From positions 389,785 to 453,784 of the forward strand of contig NW_019091555.1 in the NCBI RefSeq assembly GCF_001949145.1: a DNA stretch of 64,000 nt, read 5' to 3'. The position numbers and the translations under genes are program-made. The stretch is from Acanthaster planci (Eukaryota > Echinodermata > Asteroidea > Valvatida > Acanthasteridae). Below, piece after piece: positions 1 through 12,400 of the stretch (the stretch's first letter is position 1; each line of letters begins with the position of its first letter). The notes under the pieces are model-generated. The model was given only the letters and a program-made list of their open reading frames with translations. It was not told the DNA's origin and made no database searches.

Positions 1-141
1 CCCCCCCCCCCCATTGTGCATATAGCCTGTGCTCCATAGTATAAAAGCAACACGGGAGGAAGAGGGGTTGGCAAGTCCCCCCCCCACTGTGCATATAGCC
101 TGTGCTCCAACACAGGGGTGGAAGAGGGGTTGGCAAGTCCC
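1..141. repeat. Tandem duplication, about 73-bp unit
   Basis: Two adjacent copies of a unit that begins with a poly-C run followed by GTGCATATAGCCTGTGCTCC and ends GAAGAGGGGTTGGCAAGTCC. Copy 1 is 1-76 and copy 2 is 77-141; the second lacks about 10 internal bases. The first copy is cut by the window edge, so more copies may lie outside. Confidence 0.85.
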
Positions 142-2121
142 CTGAATGGCCTCACCAGTCCTTGAATTGACGCTGAGACTAACTGTGCCTTCCTTTAAAT
201 TTCACAAATACACAAATAACACTGCATTTCACTATACCGAAGTGGTCTTTTATTACAAAACGGTCAGGCTTTCATGACTTTCTTTTTCAGCAGTGCTATG
301 CCATCCAAAGTGAAGATACAATTTGAGCTTTCTGAATCAACCTCCAAAGTCAACAGCAGTTTACATCATCCTGCCAGAAGGGACTAACGAAAATTCCACT
401 ACACTAGCTACTTATGTGTACGTATGCACCATGGTTCATGTCAATACTTTAAAGCTGAGGTAATGGTTTGAAATACAAGAGATTTTCATGAATCAATGAG
501 GCATCTTAAGAGACTTAAAAAATATCATGGAAAACTTTTCACAAAACAAGAAAAACCTCCCAACTCCTAGGCTATTATCCCTCAAAGCAACCTTACTTAT
601 TAGGCAAAGAAAGAACCCTGTCTGGAAGAGAGAACCCTGTCTCATTTGCATTACTAAAACATCACAGAGGGATTTTTAGGGGCAATAAAAACTATAATAA
701 TACTGTCAGTTGAAGGACAGAAAAAGGAGCGGGAAAACTTGAGGAATCACAGAGGAGAGCTCACAAGGTGTTTTGTTCATCTAATATAGACAAGGGAGAA
801 TAAATACTCAATGAGTTCTGCCTCCTGCAATCTCGCTACAGCGAGACTGACATCGACAATATGTAGCAATACAGTCACCAGTAGCTGCCAAACAAAGACA
901 GCTGCACCGTGAAAAGACGACCAAAACCTGTTATCTACATTCTGGCTCACTGAATTCAGGAAATGCACAATAAAAAAAGAGCTTTCAGCTTGTTTTGTAG
1001 ACAGGAAACATGGCAGCTTAAGGGAGTTCTCCAAGTAATCCAGCTTCCTATTTGGATCTCTGTATGTACATGTATGTGTGCATGCCAGTGTGGTACAGTT
1101 AAACCAGTGCTGTATGCTGTACCAAAGTTTCCCCCACTTAGCCGACATGTCACTTTAATTTTCAAAGAGGATTCTCAAACTTGCTTTTAGAAACTGCTGT
1201 TGCATGCAACTACCACTATTTCTGTGCATTCCACTGCAGAAATCCTTTTCCCTCTAGCTGTCAACACAATTTAAGACTGAATCTGAGAATTTCATAGTAG
1301 TACTGCACAGTGATATAAAATAAAAGTTCTTCTCTTGATACCACCCAATATGAGATTTCTTTCCAGGGTGTGTCTGCTACAGTTCAATGGTACAACTGGG
1401 TCTGTATGATAATATGCACAGGCAACCTGATGTGGTGGGAGTTTGATAGTACTGAAGTAGTTTATGAAAGTTACTTGACAAAACTGAAGTTAAATCCTAC
1501 TAGTAATAATTAACGGAGCCGATGAAATGCCTTGTTTTCATATGACTAATTTTCATTTACTGCATGCCACTCCTGAAGAGATCTAAGATTATCATTTCAA
1601 TATGAAAAAGAAACAGAATGGCTTTGTCTTTAACAAGGTGAAATAATCATAGCCTGAATAAAATGGGGCTCGGTTTGCAAAATTAACAGAAAAGGTAAAC
1701 TCAGCTGCTTGTAAAGAGACTAATGCCTTATTATGCCCAACATCTACAGAGTTGCCAACACTGAGTGAGAGTTGAGTGTGAGATCAAACATAGCAGTAGC
1801 TCTGGAACCCATGTCAGACTTGCAGACTCACGCAAACTATGTATCTGGTTCGTAAGTGTGACGTCACTTCAGTTTAAACCACACCCACAGCACATGCACT
1901 GCACACAGAGTCACATGCATTGATCGCCATTTACATGGAACTGGAAGTTAACGCGCAATTTCAGCGATCGTCCAATGGGAGCCTGCAAATCATTGCGCGT
2001 CTGCCTTTTTGACGAAGTCACTTATGAACCGGATACCATCACCCCCTACTGCATTAAAAAGCCAATCACATCATTTGTTGGTTAGCTTATGTGTTTGTTT
2101 GTGTGTTTACTTGTCTGTATA

Positions 2122-2782
2122 CAGGGTGTCCAGATAAAACGTTTACAGAGATAAAAGTTACTGTAATGGCAAAACTACTTTATATATGGGAAAGAGAAAG
2201 ACGCCTCTAGAAAGGGCAGAATGCCCTCTTTGCAATGGTATGCAGCTTGTGACATTGTTGACACAGATGAATGAACAAACTTGACTGGTGTTAAGGGTAC
2301 TGAAATCAGCACTGTGAAAAGTTGCATATTTTGAACAACAGAAGTCAAAAGTCAGACGAGCAGTAAGGGACATGTTACGAAGATGTCAGATGTGCATTGA
2401 CAGGAATGGTGGCCATGTGGAGGGTACAGCACATTAAACTTATAAGTAGCAAAAACAAAGCAAATTAGATTGATTTACATACATTCCTTGTTTTTTAAAA
2501 ATGTGTTCTTAAAGCAAAGGAATTTGGCATTATGCCTACTTGCATGGTCTAGCCTTGTTAATCAAATATGCAAACTTGTCACAGTGCCAATTTCAGCACC
2601 CTTAACACCGGTCTAGTTTGTTCACTCATCTGTGTCAATAACATCACAAGCTGCATACCATTACAAAGAGGGCATTCTGCCCTTTCTAGAGATATATATA
2701 TTTGTATTTCTCTTTCCCATACATGAAGTAGTTTTGCCATAACAGTAATTTTTATCTCGTATACTTTTATGCGGACACCCGG
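2122..2782. mobile_element. TA-flanked transposon with long terminal inverted repeats
   Basis: The ends are CAGGGTGTCC on the left and the complement of CCGGGTGTCC on the right, bordered by TA at 2120-2121 and at 2783-2784. The inverted arms stay alignable for about 200 bases (for example ATGGCAAAACTACTT, GGGAAAGAG, AGAGGGCATTCTGCCCT, GTTAAGGGT). A TA target duplication is the mark of the Tc1/mariner superfamily. At 661 bp it is too short to be autonomous and looks like an internally deleted copy. A decayed transposase tail is listed separately. Confidence 0.85.
2351..2437 (+). pseudogene. Remnant of a mariner-like transposase C-terminus
   Basis: Inside the TA-flanked element a plus-strand frame reads VRRAVRDMLRRCQMCIDRN and on to GGHVEGTAH, then TAA. 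An Arg-rich helix, then C-x-x-C-(I/V)-x-x-x-G-G-H-(V/L/F)-E close to the stop, is typical of DDE transposase C-termini in the mariner and related families. No catalytic Asp/Glu part is left. It is recognised by pattern only and could be too short for a firm family call. Confidence 0.55.
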
Positions 2783-2890
2783 TATTTTGTTTGTTTGCTC
2801 CTTCCAGAAATGGACACAGATGGGTTGGAATTACTTTATAAAATACTGTTCGGTATTCATTTAAGTTTTGTGTGAGAAATACGGCTGTTT

Positions 2891-3040
2891 CACAATAGTG
2901 CACCACCAAGAGTTTGCAACGCGTTGGCCAATCACAATGCGTGGAATTCATTGACCTATTGCGCGTTTGGAAAGGGTCTACAAATTTCGCGCGTTCTGAT
3001 TGGCCAATACGTTACACACTCTTGGTGGCGCACTATTGGG
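2891..3040. mobile_element. 150-bp MITE with about 60-bp inverted ends
   Basis: The left arm CACAATAGTGCACCACCAAG is mirrored on the other strand by CCCAATAGTGCGCCACCAAG. Pairing continues through GTTTGCAACGCGTTGGCCAATCA against GTGTGTAACGTATTGGCCAATCA, so most of the element is a hairpin. No coding capacity. No convincing target duplication was found. Confidence 0.8.
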
Positions 3041-5780
3041 AATCGCTCGTATTCCACATCGGCATGAGAATGTGAGTATAACTTGACATGCACGAGTCTC
3101 ACACTAAATGCAGGAAAGCTGACCACCCCTTGTAGATTTCAACCTCTATCCAACAAAACAATCAGTCATTTTCATTGCTGCAACTGTGCATGCCCATACC
3201 TCAGGATTTTAGGTCTTCACAGAAGCAATCACAAAAGAAGAAAAATGTAAACATATATGAGATCAATGGTAACTGAATCTACAATCTGCACTTTTTCATG
3301 CCATCAAAAAGACAACAGAAATGGAGATAAGGTTTACAAAGGTTTGAGCCTTAATATTGCTGTTAACCCTGGTGGAGTCCAGTTTTTCAGAAGTACATGT
3401 ATGTGCCAACTTCACAACAGGAACTATTTTCTGTTTTTGAACTTTTTCTTCTGAACTCAAATGGTTCCTGTTGTAACAGGACGTCAATAAATAATGTTAT
3501 CCATTTTTGCAGTAATAAGACTGCACTTACAAGAAAACAATATGCGGCCAATATATTCTACAGCATGATAAGATGACACAAAAATGACATACATAGGAAA
3601 TGGATAGGCATTTATGTAAAAGTTGTTGCACTTTCCAACAATATCTGACAACTTCTTTGCATATTTCTGGTCATGAGTATGTCTTTGACTATTCTTAAAG
3701 CAAAGAACGTTTTTAGATATTTCCAGTTTTCCATTTGTTATTGACTGTTGCAGCAACTTGCACCAGAGACAAAAACCACATAATCACAGTCACATGATCC
3801 TTATTATGTACAAAATGTTCATGCTGTACAAAGAAATATATACAATAGGTCCTAAAATGGATCTTTAAGGACCTAGCAGTAATGTTCTTCCATGAAAAAA
3901 GGTGACCTGGTCCGGTATTCAACGAGATCTACACTTGCTTACTGCTTACATGTGCAGCTGTTCATTTACGTCTAAGTCTCCAAACAAAAAAAAACACCGT
4001 GATGCTGCATCACATAATTTGGAGCAATTTTACCTAGCAGTGATATTCAGTTCACAAAGGTGTAACAAAAAGACACCAGATGCTTCCACAATGGCAGGTT
4101 GCTGCTAGGACTAAGTCATATCCAACGATTGGTCTACGATGACATGCTGTGACACCTGTGCCAAACACTCCGGCTTGAATGAGCTTCAGTTTAGCTGTAA
4201 TTACCCATAACCCTTGAAAAAGCATGATCCTGGCTCTCTTCAGTAATTTGAAACTGTTGAGGGTAGCAAGTAATGCAACTGATCCCAGAGGACTGACATT
4301 TCACTGCAGACAGAATGTACGTAGCATCTGCAGTCCGACTTCTGTTACACAACACACCCAGCATGCTTTGGATGCTTCATATACAGATCTACTATGTTCA
4401 GCTTGAATCATTGATGGACATAAATCAACTTCTTAGCTTCAATGACATAGCACAGATGTTGGCCCTTCTGTAATTTAACCCTTGAGTGCTATCTTTTACA
4501 GTTGAATGAAATCAAATACAATGTACATGTACAGTATTATTGATACGAAACAGTCAACTTTCTGTCTTAAGAAACAAGAGAAAAACCTGACCTTTAACTT
4601 TTGATACTTACTGAGACAATGAAATTCCAAAGCAGAAACAAAATGAGAACAAACAATCCCACACATAAACCCAGCGAGGGGATACATGTAAAATCTCTGA
4701 TCTCGTCCTAATCTCTAAAGGAATGAGAGAATGGCAAAACTCTTGCATTTTGTATTGTGATCAAAAGTGGCATGTGAACACAGACATCGTACAGGTTTGC
4801 ACAAAATATTATATCTGTGCGTCAAGTGGGTGAGAAAGTAAGTGTTGTGGTGAGGGGACTTTTTTCTGCAGCAACGAGAGCATGATTAGAAAGGTCAGAA
4901 AAGCTCCAGGAAAAAAAGACTCCTTGGTAGTTATCCAAACTTGCTCCAAAGTTGGAATACTTTGGAATGGGTACATTCAAAATTCAATTCTCGTGTAAAG
5001 GCATCCTTGAATAAAACAAACCAAACAAAACCCCCTAGATTCAGCCTCGAGCAAATGCTCTGTGCCCCTTATCAAGCAGACAGATGTTATTCCCAGAGCA
5101 CAGTGCAATTCACATAAAATGAAATGGAAACAAAAAGTCTTTCAGTCATATATTAAATACAAAAAAATGTACACATCTGCTTCAGCTAAACGTGCCAGCT
5201 AGTTTTACTACAGATTAAATATATATATTACAAAAAAACCCCCAAAGTTATTATTAGTCCTCAATATTCATAGCAAATATGCATAGCACATGGAAACAAG
5301 TCAAATGCACAGTATTCACAGAAAGTGATACGTTTCTTCATCCGTGAGATGCCTGCAGAACAAAGCAGACATGAAAATGGGTTCACACAGATGTGATGAG
5401 TTGTAAGCTGAAGTAAATAACAGACAGGCCACTCCCAAATGTGGGGTACAAGAAACATATACTTCTTTTTGGAATCCAACTTTAAAAGTGTATCCAACAT
5501 CAAAGCGATCTTCAGTTCTTGGTTCACTTTGGACAATAGTTTTCATAAATTCTTGGTGTATCCAATGGAGACAATTGCCAATAGACCCCTTGCAGTTGGT
5601 ACTCGGTAAGAGTTCCTTTAACATGGTGACGAACAATTGAAAAAAGCATGGAGTGCAATTCCTCTTTACATGACTGTCAATGTCATGCTTATTTTTAGTC
5701 CTAGCTCTATGCTCGGAAAACAAGACTGATTTTGAACATAACATATAATACCAAATCTGACTTCATCTTTTCTTCAGTAC

Positions 5781-5786
5781 TTTATT
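5781..5786 (-). promoter_or_regulatory. Candidate polyadenylation signal for Hs2st
   Basis: AATAAA on the minus strand about 450 bases past the stop codon. It would give a compact 3'UTR that includes the hAT-like MITE at 5935-6135. Other AATAAA copies occur further down (for example near 250), so the real site cannot be chosen from sequence alone. Confidence 0.25.
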
Positions 5787-5934
5787 GATACGTCAATTAA
5801 AAATCTCTCATCTTTAAATAGCAACAGTTTTCATTGTAAAAACAGAACTTCAATAATGCCCTACAGTCGTCCTCCTAATAAATGGCGTATAATCTGGAAT
5901 CTTTACTTTTGATGATTTTTAAGATCGGAAAAAT

Positions 5935-6135
5935 CAGTGTTGTATTCGAGTCTATCACAAGTCCCTGTAAGTCCCTCTAAGTCCATCACAAGTCATTCAG
6001 ACTTAAGCCAACTCACAAGCTATTCAAAGGAGCTTTGACCAAAGTGTTCTACTGCCATTGTTCACCCTGTTACTTACGACTGGCCTTGTGAAGAGACTTG
6101 TGAAAGGACTTGTGACGGACTCGAATACAACACTG
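5935..6135. mobile_element. hAT-like MITE close to the Hs2st stop codon
   Basis: Inverted ends CAGTGTTGTATTCGAGTC match the complement of the right end exactly over about 18 bases. The flanks GGAAAAAT and TGAAAAAT form an imperfect 8-bp target duplication, as expected for hAT elements, whose ends often begin CAG(T)G. The inside holds several copies of CACAAGTC and AAGTCC. It begins about 100 bases downstream of the stop codon, so it is probably transcribed in the 3'UTR. Confidence 0.8.
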
Positions 6136-6236
6136 TGAAAAATGAAGAAATGTCAGGGGAAAAATAAGAGTGAAAGAACTTGTCTGAGAGCTAGGCTTGT
6201 TTTTTACACGTGAGTGGCCCTGGGGCACACCGTATG

Positions 6237-6457
6237 TCACTTGGGCCGAATCTTCTCGTATAAGAACTGACCGCTGACCGGCACGACCATGCCGTCCACT
6301 GTCTTCAGGCTACGCTTCTTTTGCATGTGGAAGTTGTCCAGCACAAAGTTGTAGAACTCCTCCTCCACTTCCCAGATCGGCGAGGACTTGAAGAATTCTA
6401 TCGTTTCATCTGAGGGCTTGAGCTTGTTGGCTGTTTTTCGTAGGTGTGACTTTTGGC
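6237..6457 (-). CDS. HS2ST1: Hs2st terminal coding exon and stop
   Basis: A 221-bp exon that completes Gly and encodes 72 residues, QKSHLRKTANKLKP to QFLYEKIRPK, followed by TGA. QKSHLRKT corresponds to the human KKSHLRKT segment, a basic stretch important for heparan sulfate binding. The end FLYEKIRPK aligns with human FFYEKIYPK, so the natural C-terminus is reached with no truncation. The acceptor is TTTGCATACAG before 6457. The spacing between these motifs, including IWEVEEEFYNFVL, agrees with the family without insertions or deletions larger than a few residues. Confidence 0.95.
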
Positions 6458-9400
6458 CTGTATGCAAAGTTTGAGGAGAGAAACAAGTTCAAACAACTGC
6501 ATGACATATACGGCTTCTGAGTCAAGAATGCAGAACTGGCCATTTGGACCAAGGAAAATTTGACAAGATGATTTCATGGACCCGGGGGGAGTGAATCGTA
6601 ACCACTTGCTGCCGGACGGTTTGAAAAATGCAGTGTACTAATCGGGAATTTTTCAAGATTTTCAGTTTTCAAAATTCTTAAAAAATTCATCATTTCAATT
6701 AATGGACGTTTACACCCACATGAATTACTGGCTGGTGGCCACTCTAGTCTGACAGACAAAATCTACTGACTCTCAAGTATTTCAGCCAAGCCTGCAGCCT
6801 TGTAAAAAAATGCCCAGATTTTGCGGTGTTATCTAACTTTCCTTTGTTCACGAAGCTGGCACAGTGCGCTGCTGACCTCTTTTCAATAGGGGCCAGAATA
6901 GCTTGCAGCGGTGCTCTGTGGCTCATCGCTGCAGTGGTGGAGCGCTTTTGTCCCCAGTGGTAATTCGCTCGCACTAAATGCCCCAAACCGTGGTATACTG
7001 TTTCAAAACAAGGCTGGATTTTCTCCACTATTACAAGGCCTAGTTTCCTTTGTCCAATTTCGGAGACCCCGGCCATGCGTATAAACACACGGTGCCCGAA
7101 ATTGAGCTCCTCAGCAGGAAGTGTTGGTGACCAATCAGATGATTTAACTACAGATTTGCATGAATGGCTACCTCCAATGATTTGGAATGTGCATTTTGGA
7201 CATACATGTATCAGATATGCCAAACTAAGTCTGGAACTGTGAGCTGCAAGTAAAGTTTACTTGCCAATTTGTTCAAAATAATCAGTGATAAGGAAAATGC
7301 AGATTCAAATCCCTCCCTCCAAAATACTTATGAATTCACGTTAAATCTTTGGAAGAATAAACTACAACTTGAGCAGACACAAATGACAACTTCTAATCAA
7401 AGTTAAAGCTTGGATCCAAGGTACTTTCTCTTCTTCTTGTTATCAACCTCTCCATAGAAATCAAACTGTCTTAATTTCAGCTCATTTGGTAAAAGTTGAG
7501 GACCAATTTTAAATAAATAGTCTGGTGACTTCACGCTTGTTGGGTTGAGCTTATTTTAATTGTACAACACTCAAGGAAAATGACCAAGATGGAGACTGTG
7601 CTGCAAGATTCAGTGACCAACCCGTTCTGAAGAGATCTACAGCGCCCCTGAACATTGAAGGTAGGGCCGACTCCAGCATGATGACAAAGTCCTCCAACTC
7701 TTCTGTCACACCCACCAGGAGGTAATGATTGGCCAGGTTAAATTTGGCTTGCTCTAATGCCCAGCGACTACCAGGCACCCTGCAAAGAAAGAAATGATGG
7801 TGGTGAAGGTTACCAGTGAGAAAGAAAAATGCCAATGAGACATTGGACCACCAGTTATATAAAAAAGACGATATTGGCTCAATAACTAATCAGCTCATCC
7901 TGAGATCTCCAGTCCACAACCTAGCCCATCACCTCATCAACATCCTGGAACTCCCCCCCCAAAGGCTAAATGGAATCTCCACCCACTGCTTAAAGACCGT
8001 TCAGAACATCACTACCGAACAAACATATGCACGAGAGCATAAGCATCAAGTCCTTGTTCACCAGCATCCTCAAGAAGGCAGCTTGTCTCTGAGAACTAAC
8101 TCATCTCACAGTCACACTTCTCCCAAACAAGATTTATACAAGGTGCTGCAGCAATCATTTCATTAAAAAAGTCATCCACTTCAAAAGATGCAGCATTTTG
8201 GATAGTTAGCTGAAAATTAGGAACACTACAGGCTACTTCTTCCTTCAATGATGTTTGTTCATTCCTCACTGGCCCCTCCCCCCAAGAAAATCCTAGTTAC
8301 AGTCACTTTGTAGGATGGCAACAGACCCCTGTACTGATGAGGACAAACTTTGTAAATTACATGCATGCTTTCCCATGGTGCGTAGTGGACTATGGGCCCT
8401 CACTGGCTCTGTAGGAAAGTGTACATGTAAACAAAGATTGATGTCATCGATATATTAGGCCCATCCATTAATGTCCAACTCACCAGCACTCTTGGGCATG
8501 TCCACAGAAAAAGGGCACCTGGATCCACAGCTTCTGTTCAGAGCAGTCGTAGCCCCGCCGTGCCACACACTGATCAAAAGTCTGGCATGAAGGAGGAACA
8601 AATTAACAAGAAATGAGTAACCTGTCGTATTTTTATACCAAATTAGGCCCTCAACTTCTGGTAAAGCGCTTACAAAAGAAATGTCGGTACGAGAGTCAAA
8701 GACAAGCAATAGACTTCCTGACTGTCTGCAGATATGATAAAACTACTCTGTCTTGATAAGCTCCCAGCGAACAAATTTCTAAGCCAATTAAATCCAACTA
8801 CCCAGTCATTTATCCTATTCCGACCGATCCATTTGAAATCCCTGCTAAAAGGGTTGCAGGATTCAGAAAAAGCTGTATTCAAAGTAGCCAAGCAATAATT
8901 CAAACTGAGATTCGGCAGCTGCCGAAAGCCCATTTCAATAGAGCTGACTAAAAAGACGACTTCAGAGCCAATAATCTAATTTCTAAAATCCGCGCCACTC
9001 AGAGCAGATGAATAATCAGCAGTGCACAGGTGCAAAGCCATTTTTAGTCCTGGTGATTCTAGGGGGAACAAATATCACATGAAAGAGGGGGGAAAAAAAT
9101 GGAAAAAAAAAAAACGGCGGAGGGGGAACTTGGGAGAAAATTTCCAGTCGTTTGGACCATTACCCCAAATCATTGCTCGATGAAGCAACGCTGACGGAGG
9201 GGGGGTGGGAATGTCTGAATTGGCGCTTAATGGGAGATCTGAAAGGCTTACAATCTGGATGACTTAGGTCCGGAGAGGATCGAATGTAATAAGACGACGC
9301 CACATGTGGAAACCATTGGGAGCGTCTTAGAGATAATCGTAGGGGGGGAGGAGGAAAGGTGGTCTCGAGGGAGGTATACAGAAGACGTTTCCATCCCTTC

Positions 9401-12400
9401 ATGTGTGCAAGTTGGCAGATCTGGCCCGTCGTTGGGTCAATAATCAAGTTTAGAGGGAAATTAATGAGCGTGGCAGATGGGCTGCATGGGGGGTGGATGC
9501 CAGATGGCCAACGAAGCAGAAAGACGAGATATGTAAGCGAGACCCGCGGAAGAATTAAGGAAATAAACAGAGGGGACGTCTGAAACAAAGAATGAGAGGA
9601 AAGGAAGCAGAAGAAAATGGACAGAAAGACGGTAACATGGGAGGGGGAAAGTGAAAGATGCTCTACATGTACGGTGTACCGTCAGGAAACTCTTTTGCTT
9701 TTTCTTTCTTCCATGACGTGATGTGCCACGGCTAGAATAAGCAACCAAAAAGGACTTTTTGAATGAAAGTTTGGCAAAAACGATTGGGGCGTCCTGAAAA
9801 TCTCTTCCAACTGCTACACGTTAACTATAGACCCCTTTTCAGTTGGCATAAATGCAACAACGAAGCCCAGTTGTACGATGGTGACAGCAGTTGCAACAAA
9901 CTTCCTCTGATGTCTAATGCTGTGAAAGCTATGACTTGCCAAAGTTGCCTTTCTTCCCACATTTAGATGTACCTAAGCACTGCAGCCACCCAAATCATCG
10001 TCTTTATGCACTCATCTGAGGGGACGCCATAACTGTGGTGGCACTGCACTTCTGCACCCTTTCCCAGACTTACGGTGCCTGTATTTTAGCAAGTCACAAC
10101 ATCTGACTGGTTGACCCATGTGACCCAAATGTATGCAGCACAGCAATCAATTTTAATTTGGCAAACTGGATGTATGTTTCTCAACAAAAATAAGATTTGG
10201 TGACATCTGCTGGCAAAGATGTAACTGTCTCTCTTTCTTAAAAATCTCCTGGATCTCTACGGTTTTGGAGAAAATTGAATGATTTAGGAATGGACAGCTG
10301 TACTTTAAACGGAACTTGATGCTCCCCTTACAGGTTGAAGAACAAAGAACCTGCCACTGGCTTTCTGAGCAAAGGAAATTTTTAATTTTTTTTTCTGGGA
10401 AATTGTTCAGGAGATTCAGGAAGGCTCTGGGAGGGGGGAAATGCATTTAAAAAGGGTCCCTGGCTCAAATCCCCGGGTGGCTCTGGAAAAAAGTCTCCTT
10501 CTTCCCTTACTACTTAACATGAAGTTCCTTGCCACATCATTTCTTAATTAATTCTTGGCTAGAACATCTGCTCTGCACGTCTTCGTATCTGATTTCGGAG
10601 AAAAAGATGACAGATAAACTGAGCAAAAAAAGCAGTTTATATTGGAACTTCAGATAATTCACAACTATCTGAGGATATCTTAAGGGATCAGTGAATGTCA
10701 CGTATATTGTTATACTGACCTCTTTATTGGTGTGACCCTGTTGTCTGGCCCGCTTGAGTTTTGGTCTCAGATCATCACCATTTCGTAAGAAGTAGTAATA
10801 TGATACTAGTCTGTCGAGCGGTCGACGAATTATGTTAATGTATAATGGCTGCTGTGATGAACCAAAACTGTTGATCAAAAAGAAAGGATTACAAGGTGAA
10901 AGGTCAAGACACTGATCTTGAGTATTAAAGTGCCAAAAAACATGAAATGAACGTCACTGAAAAATTTAAGTGGCCAAGACCAGACACGAGCAAAAGGGTG
11001 AATAGTGACAAAGGAATGCTTCTGCTGTCACTCCTTTGACCAAGTTGTGGCTTGTATTCAGATTGGATGTCTCATGATGGTCTTGTAAGGACTTAACATT
11101 AGACTGAGAGCAGAGATGTTTGTTCATTGCCCTCTAAAAATTGACAAATCGGTTGCGACCACAACGCTGCCTTGAAAAACAAGCAAATTCTGAAAACTTG
11201 AAAATGCCAAAAGAGTTTAAAAGTCAAGTCATCTAACAGATATCCTACGAGTTACGGACTACTATGATGCTTGTCATGCTCTTTTCTGGCAGCCAAAATT
11301 CTCTAAGAGACCACCATGAAACGGTGAATGTAATAAGCTTAAGCCCAATCACAGTTCTTAAATCGTCTGCATGTCTTCATGTGCATGCACTAGGCGTGCA
11401 GACCACCAGCAGGGGGCATGTGGTAAACTCATTGGCTCGGTGATTAGCATGAGTCATAATAACGCCACCCTTGAAGAAAAAACCAACAAATTGAGGGGCT
11501 GGGCAGAGCGATGACAACTTCTTTTAAGTCGTAGGGAGCCATTAGCCTGTCTGTCTCCGAAGTTATCAAACTTTAAATGGAGTTATAGGGGCAAAATGAA
11601 ACTTTACGACATTTCCGAATGACGGCGTCAACGAGACGTCGGGTAGAAAAAAAACAAACAAACTTGTGAAGCAAAAAATGGTCTTAAAAAAGAAGGAAAT
11701 GTAAAGAAGCTCTCAAGTGTGACTGTAGGAATCTTGTTCGTCTCTGCGTAGCTAAACGCAACTTGATAGGACAGCATATGGCAGAAAATGTGATTTACTG
11801 CTCTGGGCCATTCCGGTAACCGACCTGGGGCCTCTGGTGTTTTGACGGTGAAGAAATTGCGAAAGCATGTGCTGCATTCCTACCGTGTTTGATAGCGTGG
11901 ACTTGTGCAGGGTAATACCCCAAGTTTAATTGGTGGCCATACTTGAGATTCTACATGTCTGAAGTACAATTGGTGCTGTAAACAGAACATTTTGATATCA
12001 GGGAAAGAAGAACGGCTGTGACTTGATTCCTTGTGAGGTTGAAAATCTGAAGAACCTGCACACTGAAATTGTTTTTCCTTTGGCAGAGTCATTAATCCAT
12101 TTTCTCTTGTTAATTTCAATGCTCATTTCATACTGTCCCAAGTGTACTTTAATTAAATCTGACGGCCGCCATTTTCTCTACCTGGGCATTTAGTCTTTTA
12201 TTTAGCTCAAATCTCAACTTCAAGTTAAAATTCTTACCTTCCAAAATCTATAAAGGCTAAATGGCCATGGTAAAAGGCTGGTTTCTTTGCTGTCCAACTT
12301 GTGACATTTGATACAAACTTCATCTGGGAGGAGGAAGGAAGAAGAAAGAATATTAAACAGACAGTGTGAAAAATATTTGTGGACTTTGAAGCTTTTCATG

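Larger units (their letters stand above)
1..6236. other. Downstream of Hs2st: 3'UTR and intergenic DNA
   Basis: Apart from the repeats listed (1-141, 2122-2782, 2891-3040, 5935-6135), nothing coding is recognised. The 142-codon frame at 5316-5744 has no known motif. Most probably the part near 6236 is 3'UTR; how far it extends is unknown. Confidence 0.7.

Noticed and set aside
5316-5744. 142-codon minus-strand open frame downstream of the stop
   Set aside because: No domain; the region is likely 3'UTR or intergenic.
6744-7223. 159-codon minus-strand open frame
   Set aside because: Lies inside a well-supported Hs2st intron; no domain recognised and the flanking exons splice in frame without it.
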